A DNA stretch of 64,000 nucleotides, from the NCBI GenBank assembly GCA_963204785.1, contig CAUJHG010000080.1, positions 1-64,000 of the forward strand, read 5' to 3'. Positions 55,893 through 64,000 of this stretch are shown here, piece after piece. Below the pieces are notes generated by a model. It was given only the letters and a program-made list of their open reading frames with translations, ran no database searches and was not told the origin of the DNA. This stretch comes from Pseudomonadota bacterium (lineage in GTDB: Bacteria > Pseudomonadota > Gammaproteobacteria > Burkholderiales > Burkholderiaceae_E). Both the position numbers and the translations under genes were made by a program. The number at the start of each line of letters is the position of its first letter. Position 1 is the first letter of the stretch.

Positions 55893-58800
55893 CGGGGAGC
55901 GGCGGCAGCGGTCGGTGCAGGGGAGGGGTGGGCGGGCATGCGGCCCAGGAACTCGGCGAGCGTGCGCGCGGTGTGGGTGTCGGCGCGCTCGGCCATTGCG
56001 GCGGGTGGTGCAGCGGCGACGATGCGTCCGCCGCCTGCGCCGCCTTCCGGGCCGAGGTCGACGATCCAGTCCGCCTCGGCCCAGAGGTCCAGGCTGTGCT
56101 CGACCACGACCAGGGTGTTGCCGGCGTCGACCAGGCGGTGGAACACGCGGATCAGTTTCTCGACGTCGGCCATGTGCAGCCCGACGGTGGGTTCGTCGAG
56201 CACGTAGAGCGTGTGCTGGCCCGGCGGCAGCGCCTTGCCGGCAGCGAGCGCCTTCGCGCGTGCGCGTACCAGCCGGGGATCGTCCTCACCGCCCTCGTCG
56301 CGCATGCGCACCTTGGCCAGTTCGGTCACCAGCTTGATCCGCTGCGCCTCGCCGCCGGACAGCGTCGGGCTGGGCTGGCCCAGCGTGAGGTAGCCCAGGC
56401 CCACGTCCTGAAGCAGCTTCAGCGGATGCGCGATCGACGGGTGCGCGGCGAAGAACTCCAGCGCCTCGTCGATGTCCATCGCGAGCACCTCGCCGATGTT
56501 GCGTCCGCGCAGTTGCACTTCGAGCGTCTCGCGGTTGAAGCGGCGCCCGCCGCAGGCGTCGCACGACACCTTGACGTCGGGCAGGAAGCTCATTTCGATG
56601 GTCTGCTGGCCCTGGCCCTCGCAGGCCGGGCAGCGGCCGGCGCCGGTGTTGAAGCTGAAGCGCGCCGGAGTCCAGCCGCGGATGCGCGCCTCCGAGGTGT
56701 CCGCGAACAGCCGCCGGATCGCATCCCAGAAGCCGACATAGGTCGCGGGGCAGGAGCGCGGGGTCTTGCCGATCGGAGTCTGGTCGACTTCGAGCACGCG
56801 GGTGATCCCCTCCCAGCCCTCGATCGCCTCGACGCCGGCCAGTGCCGGCGCCGGCCTGCGCTGGTTGCGTGCGCCGACCTGCGCGGCGACGTTGGCCAGC
56901 AGCACGTCGCGCGCGAGGGTCGACTTGCCCGAGCCGGAGACCCCGGTGACCACGGTCATCCGGTGCAGCGGGATGCGGGCCTGGACGTGGCGCAGGTTGT
57001 GCAGGTGCGCGCCGCGCAGCGTGAGCCAGTGGGGCGGCGCGCCGGCAGCCGGTGCCGGCGCGTGCCCGGGGGCTGCGTTGGCGGACGGGCGACCGCCTGT
57101 GTGGCTCGCGTCCACGGAGCCTGAGGCGACAAGATCGTCCGGCGGCAGCGGGCGCGGCGGATGCAGCGGGTGCACCAGCGGGCTGGCCAGGAAGCGACCG
57201 GTGATGCTGTCGGGGTGCGCGGCGAGTTCGTCGTGGCGGCCGGTGGCGACGACGCGGCCGCCGAGGCGGCCCGCGCCGGGGCCGATGTCGATCACGTGGT
57301 CGGCGCGCCGGATCGTGTCCTCGTCGTGCTCGACGACCAGCAGGGTGTTGCCCTTGTCGCGCAGCGACTCGAGCGTGTCGAGCAGGATGCGGTTGTCGTG
57401 CGGGTGCAGGCCGATGGTCGGCTCGTCGAGCACGTAGCACACGCCCTGCAGGTTCGAGCCGAGCTGCGCCGCCAGGCGGATGCGCTGCGCCTCGCCGCCG
57501 GAGAGCGTGGGGGCGGCGCGGTCCAGCGTCAGGTAGCCCAGCCCGACTTCCGAGAGGAAGTCGAGCCGGGAGCGGATCTCGGCGAGCACGTCGCGCGCGA
57601 TCTCCTGCTCGCGGCCGGCGAAGCCGACCTGGCGCAGCCAGCGCGCGCAGTCGGCGACCGGCATCGCGGTGAGCTCGGCGATCGACAGGTCGAGCAGCTT
57701 CACTGCGAGCGCAGTGCGGTTCAGGCGCCGACCCGCGCAGGCGGGGCAGGGCGTCTCCACTGCGGCGGCTGCCTCGCCGGCTTGCGCGGCCTGCGCCGCG
57801 GCCTGGGCGGCCAGCTGGTCCGCGAGGCGCTCGGCGAGCTCGCCCACCGACTCGGTGCTCGCGTCCTCGCCGGAGCGGTGCTTCGGGTCGGGCGCGGGCA
57901 GGTAGGGCAGGCGCACGCCGGTGCCGACGCAGGAGGGGCACCAGCCGATCTTCGAGTTGAACGAGAACATCCGCGGATCCGGCTCCGGGAAGCTGGTGCC
58001 GCAGGACGGGCAGGCGCGCCTGGTCGAGAACAGGCGCGTCCCGAGGGCTTCCGAGGCGCGCTCGTACGCGTCGGCGTCTCCCGCATCGGAGGCCGCGCGC
58101 AACGCGTCCAGCGGCCCGGCGACCATCACGACGCCCTTGCCCAGCTCGAGCGCGCGGCGCAGCGCGTCGCGCAGCCCTGCCTCGTCCGCCGGATCGACCG
58201 CCAGGTCGGCCACCGGCAGCTCGATGTCGTGCTCGACGTAGCGGTCCAGGCGCGGGAAGCGGTCGGTCGGCAGGAAGCGACGGTCGACGCGCAGGTGGCC
58301 GTGCCCCCTGGCGGCGGCCCACTTCGCGAGATCGGTGTAGACGCCCTTGCGTGCGACCACCAGCGGCGCGAGCAGGCCGATGTGCCTGCCGCGATAGTCG
58401 CGCAGGATGCGCGCCGCGATCGTGTCGAAGTCCTGCGCTTCGATCCTCGTGCCGCAGTCCGGGCAGTGCTGCTGCCCGAGCTTCACGTAGAGCAGGCGCA
58501 GGAAGTGGTAGATCTCGGTGAGCGTCGCCACGGTGCTCTTGCGCCCGCCGCGACTTGTGCGCTGCTCGATCGCCACCGTCGGCGGGATGCCGAACACTCC
58601 GTCGACGTCCGGTCGCGAGGCCGGCTGCACGAACTGGCGGGCATAGGCGTTGAGCGACTCGAGGTAGCGGCGCTGCCCCTCGCCGAAGATCACGTCGAAG
58701 GCCAGGGTCGACTTGCCCGAGCCCGAGACGCCGGTGATCACGGTGAGCCGGTCGCGCGGCACCTCGACGTCGATCCCCTTCAGGTTGTGCTCGCGCGCGT

Positions 58801-61800
58801 GGTGCACGAAGATCGCGTTGCGCGCGCGCTCGCGCAGCAGGCTCTGCAGCGGCGCGCCTGCCGGCTCTTCGACAGCCAGCGCGGCGCCCGCTCCGACGGT
58901 CCTGCCCGCCAGCGCGCTGGCGTAGTCGGCGAGCGCCCGTCCCGTGTGGGTGCGTGCTTCGGCGGCGAGCTGTTCCGGCGTGCCGGTGGCAACCACCCTG
59001 CCGCCTTCGTCGCCGCCCTCGGGGCCGAGGTCGATCAGCCAGTCGCTGGCGCGGATCACGTCCAGGTTGTGCTCGATCACCAGAAGCGAGTGGCCGGCGG
59101 CGAGCAGCTTGCGCAGGGCGCGCAGCAGCTTTGCGACGTCGTCGAAGTGCAGGCCGGTGGTGGGCTCGTCGAACATGAACAGGGCGCCGCGGCGTCCCTC
59201 CTTCACGAAGGTCTGCCCCGGCGCCACGGGCGCGGTGCGCCCGTGGCTGGCGGCCTCGGCGAGGAAGCCGGCGAGCTTGAGGCGCTGCGCCTCGCCGCCC
59301 GACAGCGTGGGCACCGGCTGGCCCAGGCGCAGGTAGTCGAGGCCGACGTCGGCCAGCGGCTGCAGCCGCGTGCGCAGCGCGTGCTCGCCGGCGAACACCG
59401 CGAGCGCCTCGTGCACCGTGAGCTCGAGCACCTCGGCGACCGAGCGGTGGCGGCCGTCGCGACCCTCGATCGTCACCTCGAGCACCTCGGGACGGAAGCG
59501 CTTGCCGTCGCAGTCCGGGCAGCGCAGGTAGACGTCGGAGAGGAACTGCATCTCGACGTGCTCGAAGCCGTTGCCGCCACAGGTGGGGCAGCGGCCGTCG
59601 CCCGCGTTGAAGCTGAAGGTGCCGGCGGTGTAGCCGCGCTCGCGCGCCAGTTCGGCCGCCGCGAAGAGCTTGCGGATCGGGTCGAAGGCGCCGACGTAGC
59701 TGGCCGGATTGCTGCGCGCGGTCTTGCCGATCGGCGACTGGTCGACGAACACCACCTCGCCGATCCAGTCGTCGCCGAGCAGGCGCTCGTAGGCGCCCGG
59801 GGCCTCGGTGGCCTTGCCGCGCGCCTTGAGCAGCGCCGGCAGCAGCACGTTCTGCATCAGCGTCGACTTGCCGCTGCCGGAGACGCCGGTCAGGCAGACC
59901 AGGCGCTCCAGCGGGATCTCGACCGAGACGTCCTTGAGGTTGTGCTCGCGCGCGCCTTCGAGCAGCAGCTTCCGCGTCGACGGGCCCACGGGCTGCGGCC
60001 GTCCGGTGTCGACCCGACGGCGACCGGACAGGTACTCGCCGGTCAGGGTGTCGGCCGCGCGCAGCTCTGCAGGCGGGCCGTCGAAGACGATGTTCCCGCC
60101 GCGCTCGCCGGGGCCGGGGCCGATGTCGATCATCCGGTCGGCAGCGAACATCACCTGCGGGTCGTGCTCGACCACCACCAGCGAATTGCCGGCGTCGCGC
60201 AGCCGCTGCATCACCTCGATCACCCGGTTCATGTCGCGCGGGTGCAGCCCGATCGAGGGTTCGTCGAGGACGAAGAGCGTGTTGACCAGCGAGGTGCCCA
60301 GCGCGGTGGTCAGGTTGATGCGCTGCACTTCGCCGCCGGAGAGCGTGCGCGACTGGCGGTCCAGCGTCAGGTAGCCCAGCCCCACCTGCTGCAGGTAGCG
60401 CAGGCGCGCGCGGATCTCGGTCAGCAGCAGGTCGGTGGCCTCGTCCAGCGGCGCCGGAAGCCGCAGCATCGCGAAGAACTCCGCGACCCGGTCGATCGGC
60501 AGCAGCATCAGGTCGTGGATAGACAGGCCGGCGATGCCGGCCAGTTGCGCGTCGTTCCAGTCGACACCGGCGGGGCGGAAGCGCCGGTAGCCGCCGAGCG
60601 TGCGGTCGGCGTCCTCGACCGAGCCCACCCGCCACAGCAGCGCGTCCGGCTTCAGGCGCGCGCCCCGGCACGCGGTGCAGGGCGTGTACGAGCGGTACTT
60701 CGACAGCAGCACGCGGATGTGCATCCGGTAGGCCTTCGACTCGAGCCAGCCGAAGAAGTGACGGATGCCGTACCACTGCGACTGCCATTTGCCGGACCAG
60801 TCGTCGGCGCCTTCGATCACCCAGCGGCGGTGCGCGTCGTCGAGTGCGCGCCACGGGACGCCGAGAGGCACGCCAGCGGCGGCCGCGTACTTCACGAGGT
60901 CGCGCTGGCACTCGCGGAAGCTCTCGGTCTGCCAGGGCCTGATCGCCCCCTCGGCCAGGGTCTTGCTTTCGTCGGGGATCACCAGGCCGAGGTCGATTCC
61001 GATCACCCGTCCGAAGCCCCGGCAGGTCTCGCAGGCGCCCAGCGGCGAATTGAACGAGAACAGGCTCGGCAGGGGGTCTGCATAGGCGATGTCGCAGTCG
61101 GCGCAGTGCAGGCCGGTGCTGAAGCGCCAGCGCGCCCGCTCGCTGCCCTCGTCGTCCAGCACGTGCACCGAGAGCCGGCCGTGGCCGCGGGTCATCGCGC
61201 TCTCGATCGCGTCGGACACGCGCGCGTCCTCGACCCCGCCCAGGCGGAAGCGGTCCTGCACCACCTGCAGCACCTGCCCGGTGCCGGCGGCGGCGGGCTC
61301 GGTGCACTGCACCCGCGTGTAGCCCTGCGCCTCCAGGTGCCTGCGCACCTCCTCCTCGCCGTAGTTCGCGGGCACCTCGACCGGGAAGCTCACGACCAGG
61401 CGCGGGTCGCCGGCAGCGGGCGCGCGCGCGGCAAGCGCCTGCCGGACCGAGGCGACCGTGTCGCGACGCACCGGATGCGCGCAGCAGCGGCAGTGCAGCG
61501 TGCCGGCGCGCGCGAAGAGCAGCTTCAGGTGGTCGTCGATCTCGGTCATCGTCCCGACGGTCGAGCGCGAAGTGCGCACCGGGTTCGTCTGGTCGATCGC
61601 GATCGCCGGCGGAACTCCCTCGATCCGGTCGACCTGGGGCTTGTCCATCCGGTCCAGGAACTGCCGCGCGTAGGCGGAGAAGGTCTCGACGTAGCGGCGC
61701 TGCCCTTCGGCGTAGAGCGTGTCGAAGACGAGCGAGGACTTGCCCGAGCCGGAAACGCCGGTGACCACGATCAGCTCGTTGGTCGGCAGGTCCAGGTCGA

Positions 61801-61876
61801 GGTTGCGCAGATTGTTCTGACGCGCGCCGCGGATGCGGATCGCGGGGCGGCGGGCATCGGGGGGCTGGGCCGGCAT
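55889..61876 (-). CDS. uvrA: Double-length excinuclease ABC subunit A (tandem UvrA fusion)
   Basis: 1,995 residues, about twice normal UvrA. Two complete UvrA units lie head to tail with the junction near residue 1015 (before NAIFVHHAREHNLKG). Four Walker A motifs GVSGSGKS appear near residues 40, 662, 1050 and 1645. Zinc-ribbon pairs are present in both halves: CADCDIAY...CETCRGFG and CPTCGGNG...CPDCDGKRF in the first, CPSCGTSF...CPSCVGTG and CPACEGQG...CDACGGRRF in the second. It scans DNA for damage and loads UvrB in nucleotide excision repair. Such fused forms are known in Burkholderiales. The ATG at 61876 is chosen because the conserved sequence starts soon after it. Confidence 0.93.
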
Positions 61877-61993
61877 CGAGCGTCCTGCGGCGGAAGGAGG
61901 CGGAAGTCTAGCCCAGCGCTGCGGCGCCGGCCGGCACATCCCGCGAGCCCCGGCGGGTTGTCGCCCGGCCAGGGGCCGTGGGCGGCAATCCGC

Positions 61994-61999
61994 TAAGAT
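61994..61999 (+). promoter_or_regulatory. Candidate -10 (TAAGAT) for ridA
   Basis: TAAGAT in gcTAAGATtgacc lies 30 bp before the ATG at 62030, in the spacer divergent from uvrA. No good -35; no SOS (LexA) box is visible in the 153-bp spacer. Confidence 0.35.
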
Positions 62000-62029
62000 T
62001 GACCGCCTCGTTCACGGAGGGCGCCACCG

Positions 62030-62413
62030 ATGGTCAAGCAAGTGATCTCCACCTCGTCCGCGCCGGCGGCGATCGGTCCCTATTCCCAGGCGATCGCCGC
62101 CGGGAACGTGGCCTACCTGTCCGGGCAGATCGGCCTGGACCCAGCCACCGGGCACCTGGTCGAGGGTGGCTTCGATGCGCAGGTGCACCGCGCGCTGCGC
62201 AACCTGCGCGCGGTCGCCGAAGCTGCCGGGGGATCGATCGACGACTGCGTCAAGCTCACGCTCTTCCTCACCGACCTGACCAGCTTCTCGCGCGTCAACG
62301 AGATCATGCAGGAGTACTTCCGCAAGCCCTTCCCGGCGCGCTCCACCGTCGGGGTCGCGAGCCTGCCGCGCGGTGCGGAGTTCGAGGTCGAGGCGATCAT
62401 GGTCCGGTCCTGA
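62030..62413 (+). CDS. ridA: RidA-family reactive intermediate deaminase
   Basis: 127 residues, the usual length. The Rid signature is present: IGPYSQAI near residue 15, [10 protein letters not shown] near residue 30, and the carboxylate-binding arginine region [21 protein letters not shown]. It hydrolyses enamine/imine intermediates released by PLP enzymes such as threonine dehydratase. It lies 21 bp before recG on the same strand. Confidence 0.93.
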   Translation: MVKQVISTSSAPAAIGPYSQAIAAGNVAYLSGQIGLDPATGHLVEGGFDAQVHRALRNLRAVAEAAGGSIDDCVKLTLFLTDLTSFSRVNEIMQEYFRKPFPARSTVGVASLPRGAEFEVEAIMVRS

Positions 62414-62434
62414 GTCCGGCGGCAGGGAGCGGCG

Positions 62435-64000
62435 GTGGCCGACGATCCGCTCGCCCGGTTCGCGCGCCTGGGAATCCGCCGCGAGCAGGACCTGCTGCTG
62501 CACCTGCCGCTGCGCTACCAGGACGAGACCCGCATCACGCCGATCGCGGCGCTGCGCCCCGGGCAGCACGCGCAGGTCGAGGGCGAGGTCGCGCGCAGCG
62601 AGGTCACCGGCAGGGGCCGGCGGATGCTGGTGGCGGAACTGCGCGATGCCAGCGGCACGCTGGGGCTGCGCTTCCTGAACTTCTACGGCTCGCAGCTCGC
62701 GCAGCTCGCACCCGGCCGGCGCCTGCGGGTCTCGGGCGAGGTGCGCGGCGGCCTGCTCGGGCTCGAGATCGTCCACCCGCGCTATCGCCAGGTCGAGCCG
62801 GGCGAGCCACTGCCGACCCGCCTGACGCCGGTCTACCCGAGCGCGGCCGGGATCGGACAGGCAGCGCTGCGCGCCGCGGTGCGCAAGGCGCTGCGCGCGC
62901 ACCCGTGGCCCGAGACGGTGCCGGCCGGGTGCCTGCGCGAGCTCGGCCTGCCCGCTGCGGCCGAGGCGCTTCGCTTCCTGCACGCACCGCCGGCGGATGC
63001 CGACCTGCACGCGCTCGAGGATCGCAGCGCTCCGGCCTGGCGACGGCTGATCTTCGACGAGCTGCTTGCGCAGCAGCTCTCGCTGAAGCGCGCCCGTGCC
63101 GCGCGCGCCGAACGCAGCGCCCATCCCTTGCGCGAGGCGAGCGGCGTCGAGCGGCTGCGCGCGGCGCTGCCCTTCCGGCTGACCGCCGCGCAGGCGCGCG
63201 CCTGGAGCGAAGTGTCGGCGGATCTCGCCGCCGCCCAGCCGATGAACCGCCTGGTGCAGGGGGATGTGGGCAGCGGCAAGACCGTGATCGCGGCGCTGGC
63301 GGCCGCGCAGACGATCGGCAGCGGGATGCAGGCGGCGCTGATGGCGCCCACCGAGATCCTGGCCGAGCAGCACTTCGCCAAGCTCGGCCCCTGGATGGCG
63401 GCGATCGGCGCCCGGATCGACTGGCTGTCCAGTTCGCTCAAGGGCGCAGCGAAGCGCGCGGTGCGCGAGCGGGTCGCCGCCGGGGAGGTGGACCTGCTGG
63501 TGGGGACCCACGCGCTGATCGAGGACGCGGTGGTGTTTCCCCGTCTCGGGCTGGCGATCGTCGACGAGCAGCACCGCTTCGGGGTCGCGCAGCGGCTCGC
63601 GCTGCGCGGCAAGGGCGGGCCGCTGCCGCACCAGCTGATGATGAGCGCGACGCCGATTCCGCGCACGCTGGCGATGACCTACTACGCGGACCTGGACGTG
63701 TCGGTGATCGACGAGCTGCCGCCGGGCCGCCGGCCGGTGCTGACCCGGCTGGTGTCCGAGGCCCGTCGCGATGAGCTGATCGGGCGTGTGCGCGCAGCGG
63801 TCGCTGCCGGCCGGCAGGCCTACTGGGTCTGCCCGCTGATCGAAGAGGCCGGCGAGGAGGGCAGCGCAGTGCCGGCTCCTGGCGCCGGGGCTGCGCCGCC
63901 GGGCGCGCCTCGCGGCGCGCGCGCAGCGCGCGTGCGCCGCGAGGCGCTCGAACTGCAGACCGCGATCGACACCCACGCGCGGCTGTCGGAAGACCTTGCG
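62435..64000 (+). CDS. recG: ATP-dependent DNA helicase RecG (partial, runs off the window)
   Basis: 522 codons visible from GTG at 62435 with GGGAG 5 bp upstream; the 3' end is beyond the window, so this frame is absent from the ORF track. The N-terminal wedge/OB domain (about 1-150) is followed by helicase domain 1 with Walker A QGDVGSGKT near residue 276, MAPTEILAEQH, the DEQH box near 376 and MSATPIPRTL. Domain 2 begins but is cut. A Pro/Ala/Gly-rich insertion (EEGSAVPAPGAGAAPPGAPR) lies near residue 475. RecG remodels stalled forks and Holliday junctions. Confidence 0.95.
   Translation, partial: MADDPLARFARLGIRREQDLLLHLPLRYQDETRITPIAALRPGQHAQVEGEVARSEVTGRGRRMLVAELRDASGTLGLRFLNFYGSQLAQLAPGRRLRVSGEVRGGLLGLEIVHPRYRQVEPGEPLPTRLTPVYPSAAGIGQAALRAAVRKALRAHPWPETVPAGCLRELGLPAAAEALRFLHAPPADADLHALEDRSAPAWRRLIFDELLAQQLSLKRARAARAERSAHPLREASGVERLRAALPFRLTAAQARAWSEVSADLAAAQPMNRLVQGDVGSGKTVIAALAAAQTIGSGMQAALMAPTEILAEQHFAKLGPWMAAIGARIDWLSSSLKGAAKRAVRERVAAGEVDLLVGTHALIEDAVVFPRLGLAIVDEQHRFGVAQRLALRGKGGPLPHQLMMSATPIPRTLAMTYYADLDVSVIDELPPGRRPVLTRLVSEARRDELIGRVRAAVAAGRQAYWVCPLIEEAGEEGSAVPAPGAGAAPPGAPRGARAARVRREALELQTAIDTHARLSEDLA

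Noticed and set aside
57161-61996. 1,611-residue ORF on the plus strand opposite uvrA
   Set aside because: It is the antisense shadow of uvrA in high-GC DNA; composition is Arg/Ala/Gln/Asp-rich with no family motifs, whereas the minus strand has every UvrA motif.

Overview
The window reads as chromosomal DNA from a very GC-rich betaproteobacterium, most likely Burkholderiales. Supporting signs are a System I cytochrome c maturation operon, a double-length UvrA, PEP-CTERM exosortase substrates, a NodT-type outer-membrane factor in each of two efflux operons, and codons dominated by G/C in the third position. The species cannot be named from this sequence alone. No tRNA, rRNA, CRISPR array or intact insertion sequence was seen.

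Layout. 1-1434: the 3' end of a biotin-dependent acyl-CoA carboxylase alpha subunit and a TIGR03084-type protein. 1426-6662 (minus): a five-gene operon of TetR regulator, HlyD adaptor, FtsX-type permease, ATPase and outer-membrane factor, with a palindromic operator candidate just before the regulator. 6776-12837: CNNM/CBS membrane protein, ArsC-like protein, giant MscK-like channel, ribA. 13037-17913: a second efflux operon in the order outer-membrane factor, MacA-like adaptor, ATPase, permease. 18120-24043: periplasmic amino-acid-type binding protein, DoxX, bfd-bfr iron storage, serine hydrolase, and an EF-G paralogue with an altered G4 motif. 24131-28789: cold-shock gene with a long leader, small Pro-rich exported protein, MFS transporter, and a patatin with POTRA and barrel (type Vd autotransporter).

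28851-36213 (minus) is a complete ccmI-ABCDEFGH operon with nearly every gene overlapping the next. It includes a 52-residue ccmD missing from the ORF track and a TTG-started ccmE. It supplies covalent haem attachment for periplasmic c-type cytochromes. Then come argE, a histidine phosphatase, a split YeeE/YedE pair and a peptide-type binding protein.

41000-50950 is the most unusual part. It holds two PEP-CTERM genes about 9 kb apart, each preceded by a sigma-54-like -24/-12 element and by the same upstream motif (ACGTCG-N4-TTCTTACAG-N-GA). It also holds a rearranged panC remnant joined to the 3' tip of a binding-protein gene, the intact Mut7-C/panC/panB cluster, a 2OG-Fe dioxygenase beside a gene I do not recognise, a DUF6351 lipoprotein, and a decayed DUF4197 gene.

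50995-64000: DbpA helicase coupled to an S4 protein with an (AAKG)n tail, alpha/beta hydrolase, uvrA (about 1,995 residues) overlapping an ABC-F ATPase, RidA, and the 5' part of recG running off the window.
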